From positions 90,937 through 154,936 of the forward strand of contig CAXBNF010000004.1 in assembly GCA_963977065.1 (NCBI GenBank): a stretch of 64,000 bases of DNA, in the 5' to 3' direction. The translations under genes were made by a program, and so were the position numbers. This stretch comes from Planktosalinus sp963977065. Lineage in GTDB: Bacteria > Bacteroidota > Bacteroidia > Flavobacteriales > Flavobacteriaceae. The notes below the pieces were generated by a model that saw only the letters and a list, made by a program, of their open reading frames with translations, had not been told where the DNA came from and did no database searches. Shown piece by piece: positions 7,812 to 14,833 of the stretch. Each line of letters begins with the position of its first letter. Within the stretch, counting starts at the first letter, position 1.

Positions 7812-8411
7812 ATGCAAGACAATATGGAACAGACAAATTATTCTAAAGTATATCGCATAATTCATTGGTCGATAGCAATATCATTTACTTTATTACTATT
7901 GACTATCTTTTTGAGATTGACGTGGTTGAATAAGTTTAATGTTGCTGCCATTATACAAGATTATTTGAGTGGTACCGACCAAGTATTATCACAAGAGCAA
8001 CTAATTGTCTTAGCAAAAAAGATTCGGCAACCGATGTGGGATTGGCATATTTATATTGGCTATGTATTGGTTGGATTATTTAGTATTCGCCTCTTACTTC
8101 CGTCATTGGGACAAATGAAGTTTCAAAATCCTTTTACTAGAAACCTAACTGTGAAGGAGAAATTTCAAAAATGGACTTATCTAATATTTTATATCTGTGT
8201 TTTAATTTCTTTAGTGACAGGACTTATCATCGAATTAGGGCCCAAAGAATTAAAGAAACCAATGGAAGAGATTCACGTTTTGGGCATCTATTATTTAGTA
8301 GCATTTATTGGGATACATATAGGAGGTGTCCTAATGGCAGAATTTACAAATCAGAAAGGTATTATCTCGAGAATAATAAGTGGGAGAAAAATTGGTAAAT
8401 ATAATGTATGA
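7812..8411 (+). CDS. Cytochrome b561-family membrane protein
   Basis: This is a four-helix membrane protein of 199 aa with histidines at the positions used for haem ligation in the b561/prokaryotic di-haem family. They occur in RIIHWSIA (helix 1), DWHIYIGY (helix 2), EIHVLGIYY (helix 3 to 4 junction) and IGIHIGGV (last helix). It would carry electrons between quinol and a redox partner in the inner membrane. I chose ATG 7812; 7824 (MEQTNYS) is also possible, while the frame upstream of 7812 lacks family similarity. It is the only gene between complementary cassette-type boundaries. The last residues (ISGRKIGKYNV) are basic and cytosolic. No partner cytochrome c is adjacent. Confidence 0.8.
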   Translation: MQDNMEQTNYSKVYRIIHWSIAISFTLLLLTIFLRLTWLNKFNVAAIIQDYLSGTDQVLSQEQLIVLAKKIRQPMWDWHIYIGYVLVGLFSIRLLLPSLGQMKFQNPFTRNLTVKEKFQKWTYLIFYICVLISLVTGLIIELGPKELKKPMEEIHVLGIYYLVAFIGIHIGGVLMAEFTNQKGIISRIISGRKIGKYNV

Positions 8412-8413
8412 AT

Positions 8414-8555
8414 TCACAACAAGGCGTGTTCAAGAAATAGCGGGCTTAATACCATTTTAAAAGTCTGTAACTGCCTCTGGCGGTTCATTGACAAACTGAA
8501 GGGAAGTGCTTTTTAATCCGCTACTCCTCATAAACGCTAAACCTTGACGTTCACT
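8414..8555 (+). other. attC-like site, 142 bp
   Basis: The left core is TCACAAC (8414-8420) and the right core is GTTCACT (8549-8555). Inner arms GCGTGTTCAAGAAATAGCGG and the reverse complement of the right side (GCGTTTATGAGGAGTAGCGG) pair imperfectly. The arm ends AATAGCGGG and CCGCTACT are the same as in the site at 18717-18845. A single-gene unit follows at 8590. Confidence 0.55.
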
Positions 8556-8589
8556 CCATAACAACACTTTAACTAGGAAACAGACAACT

Positions 8590-9666
8590 ATGAAATTAAA
8601 CATACTTTTATTACTGAGCATTTTAACGCTGTTAACATCGTGCAATGGACAGACCGCTACCAAGAAAAAAAGCAATGAGCAGCTTAAAGAACAATTGGTA
8701 AAAGGCGACACCGTAAAAGAACTGGGAAGGAGCATAATGGTTGTTTATCAAGACAAAAAGAATGTTTATTGGTTTGGAAGTTGGGAAACCGGGGTATATC
8801 GCTATGATGGAAAGGAATTGATTAATTACACAACAAAACACGGTTTGCTTAACAACAGAATTGATGAAATTAAAGAAGATCAATTTGGCAACCTTTATTT
8901 TTCAAGTGCAAACGCAACTTCTGAAATAGCAAAGTTTAATGGAGAGACATTCACAACTTTAAAGGCCGTTCCCAGTGAAAACTGGAAACTTGATTCAACA
9001 GATATGTGGTTTAAATATTCTTATGAAAATACGGGGAAAGTATATCGCTATGATGGTACTACTTTATTTGAATTGCAGTTCCCTAAGCCACCAAATTTAT
9101 CCAATCCATTTGATATCTATAGCATTTATAAAGACAGGAAAGGAAACATTTGGTTTGGTACAAACCCTGTTGGAGTTTGCCGATATGACGGTAAATCATT
9201 TGAATGGATAACTGAAGAAGATGTGACAGAATTTCGCAACGAAGGTGCAAACGGTGTGCGTTCAATTACGGAAGACAAAAATGGCGACTTTTGGTTCAAT
9301 ACGGAATATCGGTATAGTGTTTACGACAGCGCAACATTACAAAGCAATACATTTTACACAAGACACGAAAGCATTGGGAGTTTAGATGGGAAAACGGACA
9401 GTAATTTGGACGAGTATCTTTCAACAGTGAGAGACAACAATGATCATTTGTGGTTTGTAACTTATCGGGATGGCGTTTGGAAATATGATGCCCGCCTGCC
9501 GGACGGGCAGGGGACAAAAGTCACTCATTACCCGGTTCAGCATAATTCAAAAGACATTACTTTATTCAGCATTTACAAAGACAACACAGGCGACCTCTGG
9601 CTTGGAACACACGAAAACGGGGCCTATAAATTTAATGGGACAACATTTGTAAAATTCACACACTAA
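8590..9666 (+). CDS. Two-component-regulator-type beta-propeller lipoprotein
   Basis: The protein starts with a lipoprotein signal (LLTSCNGQ, Cys about residue 18). Repeated propeller blades follow, each with an IWFGT- or LWLGT-like strand and a YRYDGK- or YKFNGT-like strand. Examples are VYWFGSWETGVYRYDGK, NIWFGTNPVGVCRYDGK and DLWLGTHENGAYKFNGT. These match the Reg_prop repeats of hybrid two-component sensors. This copy has no kinase domain, so it may be a free periplasmic or surface binding protein. One blade reads YDARLPDGQGTK where the others read YDGK or FNGTT, through a 21-bp palindromic insertion at about 9490-9511. The gene follows an attC-like site directly. Ligand and partner are unknown. 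Confidence 0.8.
   Translation: MKLNILLLLSILTLLTSCNGQTATKKKSNEQLKEQLVKGDTVKELGRSIMVVYQDKKNVYWFGSWETGVYRYDGKELINYTTKHGLLNNRIDEIKEDQFGNLYFSSANATSEIAKFNGETFTTLKAVPSENWKLDSTDMWFKYSYENTGKVYRYDGTTLFELQFPKPPNLSNPFDIYSIYKDRKGNIWFGTNPVGVCRYDGKSFEWITEEDVTEFRNEGANGVRSITEDKNGDFWFNTEYRYSVYDSATLQSNTFYTRHESIGSLDGKTDSNLDEYLSTVRDNNDHLWFVTYRDGVWKYDARLPDGQGTKVTHYPVQHNSKDITLFSIYKDNTGDLWLGTHENGAYKFNGTTFVKFTH
9490..9511 (+). repeat. Small GC-rich palindrome inserted in frame in the propeller gene
   Basis: GCCCGCCTGCCGGACGGGCA contains the arms GCCCG(C)CTGCC and GGACGGGC. Removing 21 nt restores the motif YDGTK, which matches the other blades. The inserted codons read ARLPDGQ. The element resembles the GCCTGCC/GGCAGGC-type palindromes normally found between genes, and its GC content stands out from the AT-rich gene. 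Confidence 0.65.
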
Positions 9667-9699
9667 TAAACAACAGAATAGTAACCGCCAACAACACTT

Positions 9700-9930
9700 T
9701 TGTGAGGAATGGAAGTAAGCCCTTCACTAAAAAGTATAACGCCAAAAGCCAAGCCCTGAAGGGGCGAAATACCATAACGAAGGGTAAAGCCCTTCGCTTA
9801 AAAGCTAAGTAATAACAGTAGCCATGAAGGGGCGCCATACCCTAACTAGGGGTGTAGCCCCTCGCTTAAAAGAAGGGTGCAGCCCTTCGCATAAACAATA
9901 GCCCTGAAAGGGCGACATAAAAAATCAATC
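9700..9930. repeat. REP-type array upstream of the tyrosine transposase
   Basis: Short palindromic units recur: AGCCCTGAAGGGGCGAAATA, AGCCATGAAGGGGCGCCATA and AGCCCTGAAAGGGCGACATA, alternating with GAAGGGTAAAGCCCTTCGCT and similar. Each unit can form a hairpin. Arrays of this kind flank REP-associated tyrosine transposases, and here the transposase gene starts immediately after the last unit. Confidence 0.75.
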
Positions 9931-9932
9931 TT

Positions 9933-10385
9933 ATGGGACAATCCTTAGTACAAAATTACATCCACATCGTCTTCAGCACAAAAAACAGACAACCCCTAAT
10001 TCATCCTCCCGTGGAAAACGAACTACACGCATATCTGGGAGGAATATGCAATCGACTGGAGAGTCAGTCCATCATCGTTGGAGGTTATACAGATCATATT
10101 CATATTCTGTGTAAACTTTCCAAGAAAATAGCATTGATGACGCTGATAGAAAAGATTAAATCAAACTCATCAAAGTGGATAAAATCGAAGGGAATAGGGT
10201 ATGAGGATTTTTACTGGCAGGACGGGTATGGTGCTTTTTCGGTAAATCCTTCAGAGGTTGATACAGTGATTAAGTATATCGCTAATCAGCACGAACACCA
10301 CAGGAAGAAAACGTTTCAGGAAGAGTACCGGGCTTTTTTAAAAAAGTATAATGTAGCCTATGATGAACGTTATGTATGGGATTAG
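9933..10385 (+). CDS. REP-associated tyrosine transposase (IS200/IS605 TnpA-like)
   Basis: This 150-aa protein has the Y1 transposase fold. It shows the HUH motif as DHIHIL at about residues 53-58, an N-terminal YIHIVFSTKNRQPL strand, and the candidate nucleophile Tyr in VIKYIANQHEHH near residue 113. The FYWQDGYGAFSV segment is typical of the RAYT/Y1 group. Such enzymes cut and join single-stranded hairpin DNA. The gene is embedded between a REP-type array (9700-9930) and a 68-bp tandem repeat (10392-10665), both containing CCCTTTCAGGGC- or CCCTGAAGGGGC-type palindromes. No TnpB is present. The arrangement supports a domesticated or REP-spreading RAYT rather than a complete insertion sequence. 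The gene appears intact. Confidence 0.85.
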   Translation: MGQSLVQNYIHIVFSTKNRQPLIHPPVENELHAYLGGICNRLESQSIIVGGYTDHIHILCKLSKKIALMTLIEKIKSNSSKWIKSKGIGYEDFYWQDGYGAFSVNPSEVDTVIKYIANQHEHHRKKTFQEEYRAFLKKYNVAYDERYVWD

Positions 10386-10391
10386 GTATGG

Positions 10392-10665
10392 CGCCTTTTC
10401 AGGGCTGGGTCTCGTGGTGGTTGTCAGCGAAGTGGGCTTCACCCACTTTTGAGTTATGTTGCCCTTTCAGGGCTGGGTCTTTTGGTGGTTGTCAGCGAAG
10501 TGGGCTTCACCTACTTTTGAGTTATGTCGCCCTTTCAGGGCTGGGTCTTGTGGTGGTTGTCAGTGAAGTGGGCTTCACCCACTTTTGAGTTAGGTCGCCC
10601 TTTCAGGGCTGGGTCTTAGAGTGGGTATCAACAAGGTGGGCTTTACCCACTTTTAAGTTAGGTCG
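10392..10665 (+). repeat. Four tandem copies of a 68-bp repeat downstream of the RAYT gene
   Basis: Copies are spaced exactly 68 bp apart, judged by the AGGGCTGGGT anchor at 10401, 10469, 10537 and 10605. Each carries GCCCTTTCAGGGCTGGGT, a variable GGTGGTTGTCAGCGAAG part and GTGGGCTTCACCCACTTTTG, so each unit contains two hairpins. The last copy is the most diverged. The stretch reads through as a repetitive Trp-rich ORF that is not a real gene. Confidence 0.85.
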
Positions 10666-10676
10666 CCCGTTGCGCC

Positions 10677-11387
10677 TCACTCCAGCGTTGCCTTAATATT
10701 CACATTGTGTAGTGGCCAGTCGCCTTCATCTGTTTCCAGTTTTGCAATGGCATCCACCACCTCCATCCCTGAGATTACTTTGCCAAAAACAGTATAATTT
10801 TTATTCAAATGATGCGCACCATTCGAACTTTGAACGATGTAAAACTCAAAAGGGGAGGAGCGGTCGTCGGGGTTTTCTCTGTATTCTTTGGCAGCTGCTA
10901 GAGCGCCCCGGTTGTGGCGGTAAATAATTTCTGCCGGTAAGGTATAGTTGCCCATTTTACCTCGCATTCGGGCAGTTTCCATACGGTCACTGTTTCCACC
11001 CTGAATAATAAAATTGGTCACCACCCTGTGAAATACTGTGCTGTTTAAGTAGCCGCTTTTAATCAAATAAATAAAATGCGCCCGGTGAAGTGGGGTGTTG
11101 TTGTAAAGTTCAAGTTTGATAATGCCTTCTGTAGTTTCCAGAGTCACAAATCGCTCCGGATTCTCTTTGCCATATTCGGTTAAAAAGGCTTCCAGGGTGG
11201 CATTTGTTAAGGACACCAAGGGGTCGAGCGTGTCTTTTAGGGTTTCTTTGGGAGGTTCAGGTTGGTTTTTTTCAATGACTTGAAGGGTATCTTCAACAGA
11301 AGTGTTGCCGGTATCAGGGGTATTTTTTTTATCTTCACAATTCAGAAACAAAAAAAGCAGGCAAATAACTGGGATATATTTTTTCAT
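10677..11387 (-). CDS. Cyclophilin-type peptidyl-prolyl isomerase, lipoprotein
   Basis: A lipoprotein signal (CLLFLFLNCEDKK) and a charged linker lead into a cyclophilin domain from about residue 75. It shows FVTLETTEGIIKLELYNN, the catalytic-region FHRVVTNFIIQGG (Arg of FHR and Gln of FIIQGG), and FGKVISGMEVVDAI near the end. The protein would assist proline isomerisation during folding of exported proteins in the periplasm. I place the start at the ATG ending at 11387; an extra TTG codon precedes it. The start lies within 3 bp of the start of the divergent NUDIX gene, so both genes need overlapping upstream signals. An insertion with YRHNRGALAAAKEYRENPDD is usual in bacterial cyclophilins. 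Confidence 0.88.
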   Translation of the reverse strand: MKKYIPVICLLFLFLNCEDKKNTPDTGNTSVEDTLQVIEKNQPEPPKETLKDTLDPLVSLTNATLEAFLTEYGKENPERFVTLETTEGIIKLELYNNTPLHRAHFIYLIKSGYLNSTVFHRVVTNFIIQGGNSDRMETARMRGKMGNYTLPAEIIYRHNRGALAAAKEYRENPDDRSSPFEFYIVQSSNGAHHLNKNYTVFGKVISGMEVVDAIAKLETDEGDWPLHNVNIKATLE

Positions 11388-11389
11388 CA

Positions 11390-12031
11390 ATGGAGTTTAA
11401 CAGGTTTAAAACAGCACTTTCAAAGTTAAAAAATTTGGACTTACCCGGCGAGGAAATTCAATTGAATATGGCTCCTCAGGAACGCTTGCAAGAACTTAAA
11501 AAAATTGCACAATCCCAAAAAAATGCAAGTAAAGCAGGGGTGATGGCACTGTTTTATCCCAATGAACAGCAACAAACAAACTTAATTCTCATCCTCAGAA
11601 AAACATACAGAGGGGTGCATTCCGGGCAAGTGGGCTTTCCGGGTGGTCGGTTTGAAATTCAAGACCGTGACCTCACTGAAACTGCTTTACGCGAAACGGA
11701 AGAAGAGATTGGAGTTCCTAGAGCACACATTCAAGTGGTCAAGCAACTCACTGAAATGTACATACCGCCCAGCAATTTTATCGTTCAGCCATTTATGGGT
11801 TTTGTTGAAAGCCTGCCTCAGTTTATTGCGCAACCCACTGAAGTGGAAGCGCTCATCGAAGTTCCTTTAACACATTTCCTGGATGACAGCGTGATTGTAA
11901 ATAAAACCCTCACCACTTCCTATGCCATTGATATTGAGGTTCCTGCCTACCAATTAAACAATCATGTGGTATGGGGTGCAACGGCAATGATTTTAAGTGA
12001 GGTGAGACACTTGTTAAAAGAAGTGCTTTAA
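11390..12031 (+). CDS. NUDIX hydrolase, CoA pyrophosphatase-like
   Basis: This 213-aa protein carries a NUDIX box at about residues 83-106 (GGRFEIQDRDLTETALRE then TEEEIGV). Preceding it is YRGVHSGQVGFPGG, the family-specific segment of the CoA/acyl-CoA diphosphatases (NudL/YeaB group: HxGQxxFPGG). It probably cleaves CoA derivatives to 4'-phosphopantetheine and 3',5'-ADP in the cytoplasm. The C-terminal VWGATAMILSEV is also typical. The length is normal. It is divergent from the cyclophilin gene, and its ATG begins 2 bp beyond that gene's start. The acyltransferase gene follows after 69 bp in the same direction and may be co-transcribed. Confidence 0.87.
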   Translation: MEFNRFKTALSKLKNLDLPGEEIQLNMAPQERLQELKKIAQSQKNASKAGVMALFYPNEQQQTNLILILRKTYRGVHSGQVGFPGGRFEIQDRDLTETALRETEEEIGVPRAHIQVVKQLTEMYIPPSNFIVQPFMGFVESLPQFIAQPTEVEALIEVPLTHFLDDSVIVNKTLTTSYAIDIEVPAYQLNNHVVWGATAMILSEVRHLLKEVL

Positions 12032-12100
12032 AAATAGGTTTTTTGTATATTAGCCACCCGTTTTTCTCTAATAGAAAAGCGCAACCTCAAATGCTAATTT

Positions 12101-12904
12101 ATGGGATTGTTTAAAAAAAATCCTTTTGGTCATATACTTTTTTTAAAACGTTGGTTAATCAGGATTATGGGCGCTATGACCCATCGCCGGTTTAAAGGGT
12201 TTAACGAACTGCAAATCGAGGGTTCAGATAACATACGTAACCTCCCTGAAAGAGGGGTCCTTTTTGTTTCCAATCACCAAACCTATTTTGCCGATGTGGT
12301 CGCTATGTTTCACGTGTTCAATGCGAGTCTGCACGGCCGAGACGACTCCATTAAAAACATTGGCTACCTCTGGAATCCGAAGTTAAACATCTATTATGTC
12401 GCTGCCAGCGAAACCATGAAATCGGGACTATTACCAAAGATTTTGGCTTATGCCGGCTCAATTTCTGTGGAACGCACCTGGCGTGAAAAAGGCAAAGATG
12501 TCAACAGGCAGGTAAAGATGAGTGACATTTCAAACATTGGAAAAGCGCTTAATGACGGTTGGGTGATTACCTTTCCCCAAGGAACCACAAAACCATGGAA
12601 ACCCATAAGAAGGGGAACGGCGCATATCATTAAAAAATACAAACCCATTGTGGTTCCCATCGTGATTGACGGCTTTAGAAGGTCTTTTGATAAAAAAGGG
12701 ATTAACATCAAAAAAAGAGGCATCCTCCAGTCAATGGAAATCAAAGAGCCTCTCGAATTTGATTATGATAACGAGACCATCGAAGAAATCGTCAACAAAC
12801 TGGAACATGCCATCGAGCAACACCCATCCTTTTTAAAAGTAATTCCCTTAGAAGAACTTGAAAAAGCCGAAGAAATGAACACCAAACGCCGGTGGAAGTA
12901 TTGA
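12101..12904 (+). CDS. 1-acyl-sn-glycerol-3-phosphate acyltransferase (PlsC family)
   Basis: The acyltransferase motif NHQTYFAD (NHx4D, about residues 58-64) supplies the catalytic His-Asp pair. FPQGTTKPWKPIRRGTAH carries the later substrate-binding motif (variant of FPEGTR), and VPIVIDGFRRSF is a motif IV-like segment. The protein would acylate lysophosphatidate or a related acceptor at the inner membrane. It is 267 aa, normal for the family. The C-terminus is acidic and helical. It follows the NUDIX gene at 69 bp. The substrate is not shown by the sequence. Confidence 0.85.
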   Translation: MGLFKKNPFGHILFLKRWLIRIMGAMTHRRFKGFNELQIEGSDNIRNLPERGVLFVSNHQTYFADVVAMFHVFNASLHGRDDSIKNIGYLWNPKLNIYYVAASETMKSGLLPKILAYAGSISVERTWREKGKDVNRQVKMSDISNIGKALNDGWVITFPQGTTKPWKPIRRGTAHIIKKYKPIVVPIVIDGFRRSFDKKGINIKKRGILQSMEIKEPLEFDYDNETIEEIVNKLEHAIEQHPSFLKVIPLEELEKAEEMNTKRRWKY

Positions 12905-12987
12905 TTGTTTCAAGTTTCAAATTTATCAGACACGCAACCATTAACTAATAACCCTTAACAATAAACAATAAACAATAAACCTATTCC

Positions 12988-13629
12988 CTACATTTCTATT
13001 CTTTCCAGTTCCTTGTAGTTCTTTTTGAGTTTTCTCAACAAAATTCCATATACGAGTCTATAAAACAGAAGGAGTAAAAGTACAAGAATGACACCCACCA
13101 CAATTTGTGAAATAAGAAAAATCGTAAGAAACTGCGGGTCGGTTGGTACCATTCCATAACTCTCTTTAAGTGCTTGCATCAATACATCACTCTTTGTATA
13201 ATAAAAGTAATTGATAACAACCAGCGTAATCGCAAAAGCAACCACATTATAAATCACAAAATAACGCACGGTTCTACGGGTGCTTAGGATGCGTTCCATC
13301 AGGGTTTTTGTGTTTTCGGTAACTTTAATCGCTACATAGTTTTTATAAAAATAGTAGATAAAAACCAATACAATCAGGTAATGAACCACATTGAAAGCAA
13401 TCATAAAGGGTTTCATTCCCAGTTTTTCTATGACTTCATAGGAAGATTTTGGTGTCACAAAATACAAGCCCACCCAAAACAATAGTTCCAGGACACTTAT
13501 AATAAAAATCCACTTCACAATTGAAGTTGATTTTTTAAACAACATATCATAAATCTGGTCGTAGCTGAGCTTGGGGTACTCTTGCTCCCGTTGTTTCCAG
13601 TTTTGTTTTAATAATTCTAATTGATCCAT
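12988..13629 (-). CDS. Hypothetical membrane partner of the adjacent sigma factor
   Basis: This 213-aa protein has a soluble N-terminus (MDQLELLKQNWKQREQEYPKLSYDQIYDML) and four hydrophobic helices, at about residues 38-58, 77-97, 119-139 and 162-190. A basic C-terminus follows. It lies 4 bp downstream of the sigma-70 gene on the same strand, so the two are almost certainly co-transcribed. The N-terminal cytosolic segment is where a membrane anti-sigma factor would bind, but it lacks a recognisable zinc anti-sigma motif. An anti-sigma or sensor role is inferred from position only. Confidence 0.65.
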   Translation of the reverse strand: MDQLELLKQNWKQREQEYPKLSYDQIYDMLFKKSTSIVKWIFIISVLELLFWVGLYFVTPKSSYEVIEKLGMKPFMIAFNVVHYLIVLVFIYYFYKNYVAIKVTENTKTLMERILSTRRTVRYFVIYNVVAFAITLVVINYFYYTKSDVLMQALKESYGMVPTDPQFLTIFLISQIVVGVILVLLLLLFYRLVYGILLRKLKKNYKELERIEM

Positions 13630-13633
13630 AGCA

Positions 13634-14128
13634 TTACGGATTGAGGATTGTTCTTAATTTTTCTTTTATACGGTTCATTTTTACTCGGGCATTAACCTCT
13701 GTAATACCTAATGTGTCAGCAATTTCTCGATAATTTTTGTCTTCCAGATACAAAAACACCAGTGCCTTGTCAATATCGTTGAGTTGTTTTACGGCATCAT
13801 ACATCAATCGCAACTGCAATTCAACGGTGTCATCATATTCATCGGCCGTGATTTTAAAACTAACACTTTCAAAATCATGGGTTTCAACCCGGCGTTTTGA
13901 CTTTCGGTACAGGGTGATTGCTGTATTCAAACCCACTCGGTACATCCAGGTACTAAACTTTGAATCGCCCCTAAACTTTGGAAAGGCTTTCCACAACTGT
14001 ATGGTAATCTCTTGAAACAAATCATTGTGGGCATCTGCATCATTGGTATATAAGCGGCAAATTTTATGCACAATGTTTTGGTTCTCTTCCAGTTGAGTGA
14101 CAAAACTATGTTCAAGTTCTTTGTTCAA
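13634..14128 (-). CDS. ECF-type RNA polymerase sigma factor
   Basis: Region 2 is visible as DLFQEITIQLWKAFPKFRGDSKFSTWMYRVGLNTAITLYRKSKRR (about residues 35-80). Region 4 is visible as LEDKNYREIADTLGITEVNARVKMNRIKEKLR (about 128-160), containing the DNA-binding helix-turn-helix. The length of 164 aa is typical. It directs RNA polymerase to a stress or surface regulon that cannot be read from this window. It is followed by a membrane protein gene at 4 bp. A TACTTTTG box on the same strand lies about 65 bp upstream. Confidence 0.88.
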   Translation of the reverse strand: MNKELEHSFVTQLEENQNIVHKICRLYTNDADAHNDLFQEITIQLWKAFPKFRGDSKFSTWMYRVGLNTAITLYRKSKRRVETHDFESVSFKITADEYDDTVELQLRLMYDAVKQLNDIDKALVFLYLEDKNYREIADTLGITEVNARVKMNRIKEKLRTILNP

Positions 14129-14191
14129 AGTAATTGTGATAGTTAGTTATGATTGATTAGTAGTCGTTCGTTGTTTTTTGTTACAAGCGCT

Positions 14192-14199
14192 CAAAAGTA
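14192..14199 (-). promoter_or_regulatory. Putative -7 box for the sigma-factor operon
   Basis: On the minus strand the sequence reads TACTTTTG, matching TAnnTTTG. It is 64-71 bp before the sigma-factor ATG. No convincing -33 TTG was found, so this rests on one element. The remaining stretch to 14374 is AT-rich without a gene. Confidence 0.35.
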
Positions 14200-14374
14200 C
14201 TTCCTTTTAATGACTTAAAATGAGAGGATTGTGTCAAAATTAAATATTATTTTATACTATTTATGAAGTTTTTATGCATTTTTTAGGGTCTGTGATATGA
14301 GCTAAAAAACTTTTAGTTAATTTTTTATTAATGGAAAATCAACAATTCATTTCTGTTGTACATTTACATTGGTT

Positions 14375-14550
14375 TTAAACCCAAATTATGTATTAGAACT
14401 TCGTTATGAGGCTTGAAAATACAATAAAATAAGTGTGTTTGGAGATTTAGGCATAGCATCGCTACGGTTAAATCTCCAAATACAAGTGAAACGCCTTATT
14501 TTGAAGTAGTTTCAAGCCGGAATAGATTTTCTAATGCATAATTTGGGTTA
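14375..14550. repeat. Long imperfect inverted repeat, MITE-like, about 176 bp
   Basis: The outer ends TTAAACCCAAATTATG and CATAATTTGGGTTAA mirror each other. Inner blocks also mirror in order: TATTAGAA/TTCTAATG, GGCTTGAAA/TTTCAAGCC, AAAATAAG/CTTATTTT and TTTGGAGATTTA/TAAATCTCCAAA. The two arms enclose only a short CATAGCATCGCTACG centre, so the whole would fold as one long hairpin. It lacks an ORF. The architecture fits a non-autonomous miniature transposable element or a large structured RNA. A parent transposase is not in the window. Confidence 0.65.
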
Positions 14551-14562
14551 ATTCAAACCCTT

Positions 14563-14661
14563 ATGGACAAAAACAAGTCAAACAGCAAGCCACAGCCTAA
14601 AAAGGCAGCGCCAAAACCGGCGTTAAAAAAGGCTACGCAGACTGCTTCAAAGAAGAAGTAA
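14563..14661 (+). CDS. Small Lys/Ala/Pro-rich basic protein, 32 aa
   Basis: The ATG at 14563 opens a 32-codon frame (MDKNKSNSKPQPKKAAPKP then ALKKATQTASKKK). About a third of the residues are Lys, and there are no acidic residues except Asp2. The KKAxxKPxLKKA pattern is like histone H1-type or nucleic-acid-binding tails. A good intrinsic terminator lies 52 bp downstream at 14713, and the frame is closed cleanly by TAA, so it looks like a short transcript of its own. It is too short for most gene finders. Function is unknown; chromosome or ribosome binding is a guess from charge alone. Confidence 0.5.
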   Translation: MDKNKSNSKPQPKKAAPKPALKKATQTASKKK

Positions 14662-14712
14662 TCCCTGCAACCCTTTCGCTTTAAGCGAAAATTGTACTGA
14701 AAATCAATTCAC

Positions 14713-14740
14713 GGCCACTCCAAAAGAGTGGCTTTATATT
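14713..14740 (+). terminator. Intrinsic terminator after the small basic ORF
   Basis: GCCACTC and GAGTGGC form a perfect stem with a CAAAA loop, followed by TTTATATTTT. It lies upstream of the TonB receptor gene and separates the two transcripts. Confidence 0.75.
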
Positions 14741-14833
14741 TTGTGACAACTCATCCCTGTAATCTTACAATTGGGTCAGGTATTTTTCTGAAAGCAATCA
14801 CCAAACCGCATCTTTGAACCAAAATAATTCAAG

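Noticed and set aside
8171..8398. Second frame overlapping the cytochrome b561 gene
   Set aside because: The haem-ligand histidines and membrane helices are all in the longer frame.
10376..10588. Trp/Gly-rich plus-strand frame with repeats
   Set aside because: It is the 68-bp tandem array downstream of the RAYT gene read in one frame; no independent start signal.
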